Below, piece by piece: positions 1 through 7,201 of a stretch of DNA of 28,631 nucleotides. The notes under the pieces are model-generated. The model was not told where the DNA came from, searched no databases, and saw only the letters and a program-made list of their open reading frames with translations. The position numbers and the translations under genes are program-made. The DNA is taken from the NCBI GenBank assembly GCA_012840625.1, contig DUSB01000005.1, forward strand, positions 1 through 28,631. Direction: 5' to 3'. Position 1 is the first letter of the stretch; each line of letters opens with the position of its first letter. The stretch is from Syntrophomonadaceae bacterium (lineage in GTDB: Bacteria > Bacillota > Syntrophomonadia > Syntrophomonadales > Syntrophomonadaceae).

Positions 1-116
1 AACTGTCGCATTTTTTTGCTGTTTTTGGGACGGTCTTAGGTTTGCAGATAATAGATATGCAACACAGGGGAAATTTTTGTATTAGAATGCGACAGTTGAG
101 AACCGTCCCCTGTCGC
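1..116. repeat. REP-like inverted-repeat element downstream of spoIIE
   Basis: A 10-bp sequence at 1-10 (AACTGTCGCA) recurs as its exact reverse complement at 88-97. GGGACGGT at 27-34 recurs inverted as ACCGTCCC at 102-109. GCGACAG (89-95) and CTGTCGC (110-116) also form a perfect 7-bp stem around a 14-base loop. This mix of short GACGGTT and TGTCGC modules resembles the small intergenic palindromes found in many copies in clostridial genomes, some of them linked to REP-associated transposases; that comparison is from memory. No transposase is present. The element begins at or before the window edge and sits just beyond the spoIIE stop, so it may also end transcription. Confidence 0.5.
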
Positions 117-118
117 AA

Positions 119-2587
119 TTATTGAATAACCAGGCAGATGGCTGTCATGTCATCACGTGGTTTGCCGTTGCACAGCATCAGGGCCTGATGGATGACCATT
201 TCGGCAATTACCTGCGGATCGGTTTCACTTATATCCGTCAGGAGCTGCGAAATCCATTCTTCCCCGTGTACTTCTCTGGAAGCCTCTACCACCCCATCGG
301 TAACCATCAACAGCATATCGTTTGGCAGCAGAACCCGTCGTTCACTGACTACATCCAGATGTTCCATAATTCCCATCGGCAAAGAAGAAGAGCGAATAAG
401 CGCCACCTGACGCCCACGCTTGATAAAAGAAGGGGCACTGGCAGTTTTAATAAAATCCACATCCGCGGTATAAAGATCAATCAAGACCATATCCAAAGTG
501 GTAAAACGCTCTTGCGAGGAACGCAGCAAAAGGACCGAGTTGATCGTTTTAAGAGCCGTTTGTTTGTCAAAGCCGCCCTCCAGGAGATTCTGCAGTAATC
601 TGACAGCCATCTGGCTTTCCAGATGAGCCTGCTCCCCTACACCCATACCGTCACTTACTACCAGCAGTTCTTTGCCATCCTTCAAGGTGCTAACCAGCAC
701 GCTATCCCCGCATATTCCATCTCTGGCTACCTGGGCCGCTCCGCTTTCCACCCGGTAATTAAATACCCGTTGCAGAGTAAATTCGCACAGTCCCTTCGCC
801 ATCCGCCCCGGACATTTCTTATCGCTCACTTCCGTGGCATAGCCCAGGCAGGAAGATACCGCTGCTGTAACCCGGTTGGTACAGGCCAGGCCATCTGCAC
901 AGGCCGGAGCCAGCACTTTGATGGACAAGCCGTTCTCACCCAAACGGATGGGGGTAATTTCACTGACCTCAATGCCCCTATGCCGGCATGAATCCAAAAG
1001 CTGGGAGCGCATTTCCAGATCAACATGGGCATCCAGATCCATCTCTTCGGCCAGTTCTCGCACTACATCACCGACACCTTTTAATTGCCGGGAAACCAGA
1101 CTACGGGATTCATCCATGCGCTGAGTCCAGTATTCATTCATGCGCAGGTTGTCAAACAAGTAGTTGATGGTACTGACTAATTCCCGGGCATGCAGACAGC
1201 TTCGTTTTAAATCGGAAGAACAATCTTCATAATGAACCTGTCCGTTTTGTTCAATCATGGTAAGTATATCTATGATCTGCTGGGTAGTATTATAACAGTC
1301 GCTTTCCCAGCAGTAGCGGTAACGTGAACAACCTTCACAAAAGCCGCCGGACAATTCATCATAGAGGTACGTAAGATAGGCATCCCGTGAATGCTGATGA
1401 AGTGCCAGGGGGTCGTGAAAACTGGAACTTAGCTCATCAAAAACGTGAGCCATATGATAAATCCGGTTCCGGGCGGTATCCTGCAGGGTGCTTTCCAGCA
1501 TGCTGGGGCGAACCTCACTATGGTCCTTTTCCAGGCTAAATACACCCTGAGGAAGCCTGGCTTTCAGGGAAGGTGGTAAGAGGAAGAAAAGTACCGCAGC
1601 GATCACCGTTTCCCATACGCCCAGAATGGCTACCTGACTCTCGGGGATGAACATGGATAATGCCAGTGTCCCCAGCATAAAACCGGTGACAATGCCTAGG
1701 CGACCGAAATGAGCAAACAAACCGGCCAGCAGACCAGAAATAGCATACATGCCCAGGGTCTGCGCAAATACACTGGAGCTTATAGAGGGAATAATCCCCG
1801 CCATAACACCTACCATCGTAGCGGCCCCACTTCCCCACAAAAAGGCCGCCACCAGTATACCCAGTTTACTGAGTATACTGCCTATACTCATCTGAAGAAT
1901 GTAAACGTCGTTTAAACCCATCACCAGTCCAATACCCAGAATTACGAAGGAAGCCATTTCTTCAAAGGTAAAGCTGGCCAGTGGTTTCTTCTTCTGTATG
2001 ACACTATTGCTAACCATGAATACGTAGATCAGCACCCCGGAAATCAGGGCTTCAAAAACCACCACCATCTGCTCATAAAAGGTCATATGTCCTGATATCA
2101 AGAGCAGCAGGGTTTTTACAACCAGTATCACGGATACCCCCAGTAAAGGCAGTCCCCAAGTCTTTTTTTCCTCGGCTATACTGACATAGTTGATCACCAC
2201 GGATAAAACCAAGAGGGTTAGAATACTGTACCACAGGGGCATTCCCTTTAAAACTGTTAGATAACCCAGTATGCCAAAAACGGTCATCACCAGCGTGCGC
2301 TGATGATATTGATAGCCAAAGGCAACCAGCAGCGCAGTCATAAAGGGAACCAGTTCGCCCAGAATAAATGCACGGGCCATAAGCAAGGCGCAGACCCCGG
2401 CCAAGAGGTGACCGGGAGTCAGTAAAACCGCAGCCCTTTCCAGGTGGAGCTCCTTTATTATGTTCTTGAAAGCCTGCCATTCATCTGACAGGCTTCTGTT
2501 CGTTCTGTCCTTTCTCTTTTGTCTTGTTTGTCTTGGTCTTGAGTCCAGTACCCTTTGATAAGGATAGACTTCTGGTCTGTCGAGCAT
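119..2587 (-). CDS. spoIIE: Stage II sporulation protein E (PP2C-type phosphatase)
   Basis: SpoIIE is the septal membrane phosphatase that dephosphorylates SpoIIAA, which frees sigma-F in the forespore; it also binds FtsZ at the polar septum. The 822-residue length matches the family. Residues about 50-340 are a string of hydrophobic segments (roughly ten helices). Residues 417-431 hold a cysteine cluster (CEGCSRYRYC...C) typical of the central region. Residues about 610-822 form the PP2C domain, with acidic metal-site motifs GDS (627-629), SDGMG (645-649), TDGVVE (763-768) and a terminal DDMTA. The ATG follows a strong GAGGAGGG ribosome site. It is the last backbone gene on this strand and is separated from yabR/ppx by the PHA and C1 genes, whereas in B. 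subtilis it lies close to yabR. Identification is secure. Confidence 0.97.
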   Translation of the reverse strand: MLDRPEVYPYQRVLDSRPRQTRQKRKDRTNRSLSDEWQAFKNIIKELHLERAAVLLTPGHLLAGVCALLMARAFILGELVPFMTALLVAFGYQYHQRTLVMTVFGILGYLTVLKGMPLWYSILTLLVLSVVINYVSIAEEKKTWGLPLLGVSVILVVKTLLLLISGHMTFYEQMVVVFEALISGVLIYVFMVSNSVIQKKKPLASFTFEEMASFVILGIGLVMGLNDVYILQMSIGSILSKLGILVAAFLWGSGAATMVGVMAGIIPSISSSVFAQTLGMYAISGLLAGLFAHFGRLGIVTGFMLGTLALSMFIPESQVAILGVWETVIAAVLFFLLPPSLKARLPQGVFSLEKDHSEVRPSMLESTLQDTARNRIYHMAHVFDELSSSFHDPLALHQHSRDAYLTYLYDELSGGFCEGCSRYRYCWESDCYNTTQQIIDILTMIEQNGQVHYEDCSSDLKRSCLHARELVSTINYLFDNLRMNEYWTQRMDESRSLVSRQLKGVGDVVRELAEEMDLDAHVDLEMRSQLLDSCRHRGIEVSEITPIRLGENGLSIKVLAPACADGLACTNRVTAAVSSCLGYATEVSDKKCPGRMAKGLCEFTLQRVFNYRVESGAAQVARDGICGDSVLVSTLKDGKELLVVSDGMGVGEQAHLESQMAVRLLQNLLEGGFDKQTALKTINSVLLLRSSQERFTTLDMVLIDLYTADVDFIKTASAPSFIKRGRQVALIRSSSLPMGIMEHLDVVSERRVLLPNDMLLMVTDGVVEASREVHGEEWISQLLTDISETDPQVIAEMVIHQALMLCNGKPRDDMTAICLVIQ

Positions 2588-2633
2588 GGTTCTCCCTCCT
2601 CATACAGCAAGCTGAAATGATATGAGTTTGTCC

Positions 2634-2666
2634 ATTATAACAAGCACTTGTGGTAAAATATGTAGT
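2634..2666 (-). promoter_or_regulatory. Candidate spoIIE promoter with long (21-bp) spacer
   Basis: On the minus strand a perfect -10 hexamer TATAAT lies at 2639-2634, about 46 bp before the spoIIE ATG. No good -35 exists at 17 bp. At 21 bp there is ACTACA (2666-2661), a 3/6 match to TTGACA. Spo0A-activated sigma-A promoters such as spoIIG and spoIIE of B. subtilis have this stretched spacing, so the arrangement is plausible. The -10 is clear; the -35 is weak. Confidence 0.45.
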
Positions 2667-2682
2667 AAGCAGGAGATATTTT

Positions 2683-2791
2683 CTCTACAAATTCAGGGAA
2701 AGTTTTAGCTTTAAATAATTTTCCGACGACTATGTAAATTGAATGGATTTTTTACGAAAATTTGACAGGGACGCCGCAGTTAATTGTCGAA
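2683..2791. promoter_or_regulatory. Spo0A-box-like sites between spoIIE and the histidine kinase gene
   Basis: Three matches to the 0A box (TGTCGAA core, extended TTTGTCGAA) lie in the divergent intergenic region. TGTCGAA is perfect on the plus strand at 2785-2791. TGTCAAA is on the minus strand at 2767-2761 (6/7). TTTGTAGAG is on the minus strand at 2691-2683 (7/9 to the extended box), about 17 bp upstream of the proposed spoIIE -35. Known biology: Spo0A~P activates spoIIE. The sites could also affect the divergent kinase gene. The short, degenerate motif makes each single site uncertain; the cluster next to spoIIE is what supports it. Confidence 0.4.
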
Positions 2792-2882
2792 GTAGTAGTT
2801 GGGAAGGAATACCCTATCCAGTCATATAATGGGCACTTGCTTGCTGTATTAACCGATAAGCTGAATCCTGGGGGTTGATAAA

Positions 2883-4001
2883 GTGCCTGCTATGTATTAC
2901 TACACCGGGGAGAAATCCCTGACAATAGACAGTATGAATCTATACCGCAACTTGGTTGAAACCTCACCCAATATCGTGGTGCTTACCGACATGAGCGGCA
3001 GGGTTCATATGTGCAATGCACGCCTTTTTAAGCTAACCCATTATGAGCCTGAATTTTTAAAAAATCGTAACATAAGAGATATTATATCGACTGATGAACA
3101 CTGCCAGGTAACTGAACAAATTACTGCCAGCTTACTGCAAGGAAAGCGGCGGAAAATTCAATGCCATCTGCGTCAAGCAGATGGTAATTTGCTTCCAGTA
3201 GAGTTAATCCCTTCACTGGTGCAGGCATCTCCCCAGATGCCAGAAGGTATTTTGTTTGTGATTGCAGACATCAGCGATCGTACCGTGCGTGATCAGCAGA
3301 TCCATACCCTGTTGCAGGAATTGCGCAGCAGTCACCAGGAAATGCAGGCCCTTTCACGTAAACTCATGCAGGTACAGGAAGAAGAACGCCTGCGCCTGTC
3401 ACGGGAGCTGCATGATGGGATCGGCCAAGCCCTGACCGCCATTAAGATTCACCTGCAATCCTGGGACCACACCAGTACTGAGCAGCAGCAAAAACGCCAG
3501 CAGTGTATTGAAATTGTAGATCAGACTTTGCAGGAGGTACGGACCCTGGCGCTGACATTACGTCCCTCGCTGCTGGATGATTTAGGTCTGGAGGCTGCCC
3601 TGCGCTGGCAGCTTAATCAGCAGACTAAAAACAGCGGCATAAAAGCACGCTTCAGTACAAATTTGAACGGGCAGCGTCTACCTGGGGAAGTTGAAATCGC
3701 CTGTTTCCGCGTGGCTCAGGAAGCAGTAAACAATGCCATTAAACACGCCCGGGCTAAAACGATCGCGCTGCGTTTACTATTAATGGGCGAGGTACTGACC
3801 ATGGAAGTAGAAGATGATGGCCGGGGATTTGATACCGATAAAGCCTGGGCCAAAGCTGCCTGCGGTAAAAGTATGGGATTGTTAAGCATGAAAGAGCGGG
3901 TAGCACTGGCCAGCGGTCAGCTGCATCTGGAATCGGATTTTACCCGGGGAGGTACCCTTGTTCGGGTATCCTTTCCTGTAGGAGGCGGGAGAGATGAGTA
4001 A
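2883..4001 (+). CDS. Soluble PAS-domain sensor histidine kinase (NarX/DegS type, HisKA_3)
   Basis: 372 residues with no signal peptide or membrane segment, so a cytoplasmic sensor. A PAS domain spans about residues 18-132. A helical linker follows, then the HisKA_3 dimerisation domain with the H-box RLSRELHDGIGQAL, in which His177 is the expected phosphorylated residue. The ATPase domain has the N-box QEAVNNAIKHA (279-289), G1 DDGRGFD (311-317) and G2 SMGLLSMKERV (330-340). The start is a GTG eight bases after a GGGGG ribosome site; an in-frame ATG lies three codons on. The stop overlaps the next gene, a NarL-type regulator, by 8 bp, so the pair is co-translated and almost surely cognate. The PAS ligand or cofactor cannot be told from sequence. 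It lies at the head of the PHA gene run. Confidence 0.92.
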   Translation: MPAMYYYTGEKSLTIDSMNLYRNLVETSPNIVVLTDMSGRVHMCNARLFKLTHYEPEFLKNRNIRDIISTDEHCQVTEQITASLLQGKRRKIQCHLRQADGNLLPVELIPSLVQASPQMPEGILFVIADISDRTVRDQQIHTLLQELRSSHQEMQALSRKLMQVQEEERLRLSRELHDGIGQALTAIKIHLQSWDHTSTEQQQKRQQCIEIVDQTLQEVRTLALTLRPSLLDDLGLEAALRWQLNQQTKNSGIKARFSTNLNGQRLPGEVEIACFRVAQEAVNNAIKHARAKTIALRLLLMGEVLTMEVEDDGRGFDTDKAWAKAACGKSMGLLSMKERVALASGQLHLESDFTRGGTLVRVSFPVGGGRDE

Positions 4002-4671
4002 AATTAGTATCCTACTGGTAGACGATCATCGTCTGGTACGGGCTGGAATTCGTTCATTACTGGAAAATATAGACGGCATTACGGTAGCAGCCGAAGCTGA
4101 TAACGGCGTAGAGGCCCTGGATCTGATCCAAAAAAAGCCTCCCGATGTGGTACTTATGGATATCGTAATGCAGGGCCCCAATGGCCTGAAGACAGCCGAA
4201 CAGATTCAACGGCGCTGTCCGGATATAAAGATCATTATCTTTTCCATGTATGCCAATAAAGAATATGTACTGCAGGCAGCCCGCTCCGGTGCTTCGGCAT
4301 ATGTACTCAAGGATTCCCTGCCCATGGAGCTGGAAATTGCCATCCGCTCGGTGTACCGGGGCAAAACCTATCTCAGCCCTGCACTGACCTGGCACCTGGA
4401 CGATGAAAAAAATGAACACAATGAAGCCGAAAAAATTCTAAGCCGGGTTACCGCCCGGCAGAAGGAAGTCTGGACACTAATAGCTGAAGGTTTATCAACC
4501 AAAGAAATCGCTGCCGAGTTGAACATCAGCCCTAAAACGGTTGAAAGTCACCGGGCTCAACTTATGGAACGCCTGGAAACCTGGGATATTCCGGGACTGG
4601 TAAAGCTGGCTATCAAAGTTGGACTGGTGTCTACCGATGATGAGTCGGCCCTGCTAAATACTACGCCCTGA
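3994..4671 (+). CDS. NarL/FixJ-family response regulator (REC + LuxR HTH)
   Basis: 225 residues. The receiver domain (about 1-120) has acidic residues Asp10/Asp11, phospho-acceptor Asp56 in DVVLMD and Lys106 in AYVLKD. The LuxR-type DNA-binding domain (about 150-210) carries the recognition region GLSTKEIAAELNISPKTVESH. It should be phosphorylated by the kinase whose 3' end it overlaps (ATGAGTAA). The ribosome site GGAGGCGGGAG lies inside the kinase gene. Its targets are unknown; the nearest candidates are the phasin, phaJ and phaC genes downstream and the formate channel. A 185-bp gap follows in which I see no clear terminator or sigma-A promoter, so read-through into the PHA genes is possible. 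Confidence 0.94.
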   Translation: MSKISILLVDDHRLVRAGIRSLLENIDGITVAAEADNGVEALDLIQKKPPDVVLMDIVMQGPNGLKTAEQIQRRCPDIKIIIFSMYANKEYVLQAARSGASAYVLKDSLPMELEIAIRSVYRGKTYLSPALTWHLDDEKNEHNEAEKILSRVTARQKEVWTLIAEGLSTKEIAAELNISPKTVESHRAQLMERLETWDIPGLVKLAIKVGLVSTDDESALLNTTP

Positions 4672-4856
4672 GAACACCCTAAGGTTTTTCCTGATTGGCG
4701 AAAGTCGTTACCTGTTGTATATTTTACTTTAGGAAGCTTTTTAAAACTCTTCGCACCATACATTTCTTTTTTTCTACTTTAATTTACATGACGCTCTAAA
4801 AACATCCGTATTTTTGTCCCTTTTTATCACCAGACATTTACAAAGGAGGAAGGCCA

Positions 4857-5180
4857 ATGTTTAACGAGACACAGTATTCCCGCTGGCAGGAGTTTCAGGG
4901 TTCCTGGCTTACTCAAGCGCGCAATTTCCAGGCTGAAAGCCAGAAGCATTACCAAAACCAACTGCAGCAGTACTTCGATCTGTATAAGGAACAACAGGAA
5001 ACCATGTCCCAAATTTATAATCACTGGCTGAATAACTACCAGCAGTGGCAGGAACAGGGCTTGAAAGCCAATCGCGAGTTTGTAGAAAGCTTGGGGAACA
5101 GCAGCGCTATGCAGACATGGAGAGGTTTTTGGATGAGCTTTTTCCCTGGTCAGCCTTCGGCACCAATAAATACAGACTGA
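4857..5180 (+). CDS. Small Trp/Gln-rich helical protein, candidate PHA granule protein
   Basis: 107 residues preceded by a strong AAAGGAGGAAGG ribosome site. I do not recognise a named family. It has no signal peptide or membrane helix and is rich in Gln, Trp, Tyr and Phe (six Trp), with heptad-like runs such as RWQEFQGSW and NHWLNNYQQWQEQ that suggest long amphipathic helices. It is the first gene after the two-component pair and precedes a receiver-only regulator, a phasin-like gene and the PHA synthase genes. Phasins are small amphipathic helical proteins that coat PHA granules, so a granule-surface role is the best inference. The strong ribosome site suggests high expression. Function is unproven. 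Confidence 0.7.
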   Translation: MFNETQYSRWQEFQGSWLTQARNFQAESQKHYQNQLQQYFDLYKEQQETMSQIYNHWLNNYQQWQEQGLKANREFVESLGNSSAMQTWRGFWMSFFPGQPSAPINTD

Positions 5181-5197
5181 CGGGGATCTACAGCATT

Positions 5198-5662
5198 ATG
5201 CCAGCAAGCTGCTTGAACCTTTCTCGCTCCCGGAAAGAGTGTTACCAGGTATTGCTGGTCGATGATCATCCCCTGATTCGTAATCATATTAAGACCCTGT
5301 TAGAAAGGGTCGAAGGCATGGAGTTTATTGGGGAAGCAGGCGATGGAAGGGAAGCATACCAATTATGTCAGATTTACCGTCCCGATTTGGTGTTGATGGA
5401 TGTAGAAATGCCTCATGTAAACGGCTTGCAGGCTACTTCACAAATACTCGGAGAGTTCCCCGGGATTAAGATTCTTTTGTTTTCGCTTTATTCCAGTTCT
5501 GAATATATTCAGGAGGCATTTAATCGTGGTGCCCATGCATATCTATTAAAGGACTGCCTCGCTGAGGACATAACAGCTGCTGTAGCTGCAGTGCTGAATG
5601 GAGGTACCTTTATCAGCCCTGGTCTCATGCAGTCAGACCTACCGAATCTGTTTAACAAATAA
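5198..5662 (+). CDS. Receiver-only response regulator (NarL-type REC without output domain)
   Basis: 154 residues from the ATG at 5198. The frame is open further upstream to 5045, but that would overlap the previous gene by 136 bp in another frame. A modest CGGGGA ribosome site lies at 5181-5186. The receiver has Asp22/Asp23, phospho-acceptor Asp68 in DLVLMD and Lys118 in AYLLKD, so it looks functional. It ends at the ...GGTFISPGL segment that in NarL-type proteins leads into the HTH linker, so the DNA-binding domain is missing. It closely resembles the receiver of the regulator at 3994-4671. Possible roles are phosphate sink for the nearby kinase, a partner-binding switch on the granule, or a decoy heterodimer. 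Two small granule-type genes flank it. Confidence 0.88.
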   Translation: MPASCLNLSRSRKECYQVLLVDDHPLIRNHIKTLLERVEGMEFIGEAGDGREAYQLCQIYRPDLVLMDVEMPHVNGLQATSQILGEFPGIKILLFSLYSSSEYIQEAFNRGAHAYLLKDCLAEDITAAVAAVLNGGTFISPGLMQSDLPNLFNK

Positions 5663-5679
5663 AGGAGAGTGAAAGTCGT

Positions 5680-6033
5680 ATGACCGAAAAACAAAAAAAT
5701 CAAATGGAAAATACTTTTGAATGGTTTAATGATCTAAGTGAACGCTTCTGGGATCTTATGCTGGTGGGTCTGGGGAGCCTTTCCTGGACACAGGAACAAA
5801 TCGAAGCGATGAGCCAGCGTTATATTGAACAGCGTAAACTGAACCGCGAGGAAGGAGCCAAAGTAGCCGAAGGCCTATTCCTGCAGATGAAGAACAATCA
5901 AATCCAGCTGCAAAAAATGATGCAGGAATCCATCAACATTGCTATGCAGAACATGGATAATCCCATCTACCGTTATTTTGAAGACCTGAATAAAAAGGTG
6001 GAGGATCTGGAGCAGAAAGTAGATGAACTATAG
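5680..6033 (+). CDS. Phasin-like protein (PhaI/PhaF-type N-terminal helix region)
   Basis: 117 residues. The ATG follows AAAGGAGAG. It is helical and without signal peptide. Residues about 22-67 (LMLVGLGSLSWTQEQIEAMS... then RKLNREEGAKVAEGL) resemble the phasin-superfamily pattern in which a hydrophobic helix is followed by an EE/REEG...L stretch. Residues 98-117 (DLNKKVEDLEQKVDEL) form a short leucine-zipper-like coiled coil that probably drives oligomerisation. The gene starts 17 bp after the receiver-only regulator and 50 bp before the PhaR-like gene, in one plus-strand run ending in phaC. The expected role is coating PHA granules and controlling their number and size. Confidence 0.75.
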   Translation: MTEKQKNQMENTFEWFNDLSERFWDLMLVGLGSLSWTQEQIEAMSQRYIEQRKLNREEGAKVAEGLFLQMKNNQIQLQKMMQESINIAMQNMDNPIYRYFEDLNKKVEDLEQKVDEL

Positions 6034-6083
6034 CTGGCCTGCCTGGTTAATCTTTACTAGTCGAAAGCAGGAGGGAACCATTC

Positions 6084-6686
6084 ATGTCAGATGATAAAAA
6101 CCAGAACACCCAGGATGCATCCATGTGGTTTCCGAACTTTGTAGAGCTCTGGAAGGAGTTTTATTTTAAAACGGAAGAGGCATGGGCAGATGCTTTTCGT
6201 GAATATGTCAGTACGGATAGTTTTGTCCAGGTCCTGACTCAAACCCTAGATATGCATCTGTCCTTTGAAAAACTTTTCCGCGAAAACATGGATCGCTTTA
6301 TGGCTGAACAGGCTATACCATCGAAAAAAGATATTGCCCGGGTGGCAGAACTTATTCTGGCGGTTGAGGATAAGATGGAGTTGCTGGAAATGCAAAACCT
6401 GGAGTTTGCACGCCACGTCAGTGAAAGCCTGACCGTCTTAATTGATGCCCAGAATAAATTAATAGAAACCCAGGCCAAACAGACGAAAAAAATTCAGACC
6501 ATGGAAAAAGAATTAAAAACCCTGCGCAAGCAGGTAGCATCCCTACAAACAGAAGAGGAGGCTGCCACCAGTAGTAAGAGCAAGAGCAAGAGCAAGGCGG
6601 CCAGCACCAGCAAAAAAAGCAAAGCTTCTAGTAGTAAGAAAGCCGGGAGCAAGGAAGATGCGGAGGATACCAAAGATGAATCTTAA
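6084..6686 (+). CDS. PHA synthase partner subunit, PhaR/PhaE-like, with Ser/Lys-rich tail
   Basis: 200 residues, ATG after GCAGGAGGG. Three parts are visible. Residues about 14-75 are aromatic-rich (MWFPNFVELWKEFYFKTEEAW). Residues about 85-156 are a long coiled coil. Residues 163-190 are a low-complexity Ser/Lys/Ala tail with SK repeats, followed by an acidic end. Class III and IV PHA synthases need a small partner (PhaE or PhaR) beside a roughly 360-residue PhaC; length, position two genes before phaC and the N-terminal pattern fit PhaR best. The basic tail is not typical of PhaR. It recalls the histone-like Ala/Lys tail of Pseudomonas PhaF, which ties granules to the nucleoid, so DNA contact is a possible second role. 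Confidence 0.75.
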   Translation: MSDDKNQNTQDASMWFPNFVELWKEFYFKTEEAWADAFREYVSTDSFVQVLTQTLDMHLSFEKLFRENMDRFMAEQAIPSKKDIARVAELILAVEDKMELLEMQNLEFARHVSESLTVLIDAQNKLIETQAKQTKKIQTMEKELKTLRKQVASLQTEEEAATSSKSKSKSKAASTSKKSKASSSKKAGSKEDAEDTKDES

Positions 6687-6723
6687 CTGCTATCCATTGT
6701 ATCCGAGGAGGTATGTTAACAGC

Positions 6724-7179
6724 GTGATTGAACACATCTACAGTGAACTTAAGGTCGGCGATACAGGTTATGTGGAAAAGACCATCACGGAAACAGATGT
6801 ATATATATATGCCGGCATAACCGGAGATTTTAGCTGGTTGCATGTGAATGAGATGCGAGCCCAATGCGGACATTTTAAAACCCGTGTGGTACACGGCATG
6901 CTGCTGGCGGGATTGATTTCTAATGTAGTCGGCAACCAGATGCCAGGGGCGGGAACGATATACGAAGATCAGTCTCTTTCCTTCCTTAAGCCCTGCTTTA
7001 TCAACGATACCATCCGAGCGCAAACCGAAGTTATAGAACTAATGCCGCGGGGGCGGGTGCGCTTGCGTACCACCTGTGTAAATCAGTATAACGAGCTGCT
7101 TATGGATGGAGAGGCTATCGTCATCCCCCCACGGCAGCATGTGGTTGATAAGCCCTGCTGGCAGGAAAATGGAAAATGA
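6724..7179 (+). CDS. phaJ: (R)-specific enoyl-CoA hydratase, MaoC family (PhaJ-like)
   Basis: The single hot-dog-fold enzyme hydrates trans-2-enoyl-CoA to (R)-3-hydroxyacyl-CoA and so feeds beta-oxidation intermediates to PHA synthase. From the chosen GTG it has 151 residues. The hydratase motif YAGITGDFSWLH holds the catalytic pair Asp35 and His40 with the usual five-residue offset, and VVHGML (56-61) is the conserved following helix. I chose the GTG at 6724 because GAGGAGG (6705-6711) precedes it. The frame is open upstream to 6658, inside the previous gene, but those codons lack a ribosome site and encode a non-conserved leader. The 12-base spacing is a little long. In a beta-oxidising syntroph this enzyme would link fatty-acid oxidation to storage. 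Confidence 0.88.
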   Translation: MIEHIYSELKVGDTGYVEKTITETDVYIYAGITGDFSWLHVNEMRAQCGHFKTRVVHGMLLAGLISNVVGNQMPGAGTIYEDQSLSFLKPCFINDTIRAQTEVIELMPRGRVRLRTTCVNQYNELLMDGEAIVIPPRQHVVDKPCWQENGK

Positions 7180-7201
7180 AAGAGCGGCGGAGGGATAAAG
7201 C

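Noticed and set aside
122..598. Plus-strand reading frame inside spoIIE
   Set aside because: It is the antisense of the conserved PP2C region, has no ribosome site and shows no recognisable protein features.
2762..2830. TTGACA at 2762-2767 and TATAAT at 2825-2830 as a promoter for the kinase gene
   Set aside because: They are 57 bp apart and neither has a partner hexamer at usable spacing.
5045..5197. Longer N-terminus for the receiver-only regulator
   Set aside because: It would overlap the upstream gene in another frame, has no ribosome site and adds no receiver-domain residues.
6658..6723. Upstream start for the PhaJ-like gene
   Set aside because: The extra codons lie in the end of the previous gene, lack a ribosome site, and contain the GAGGAGG that serves the GTG at 6724.
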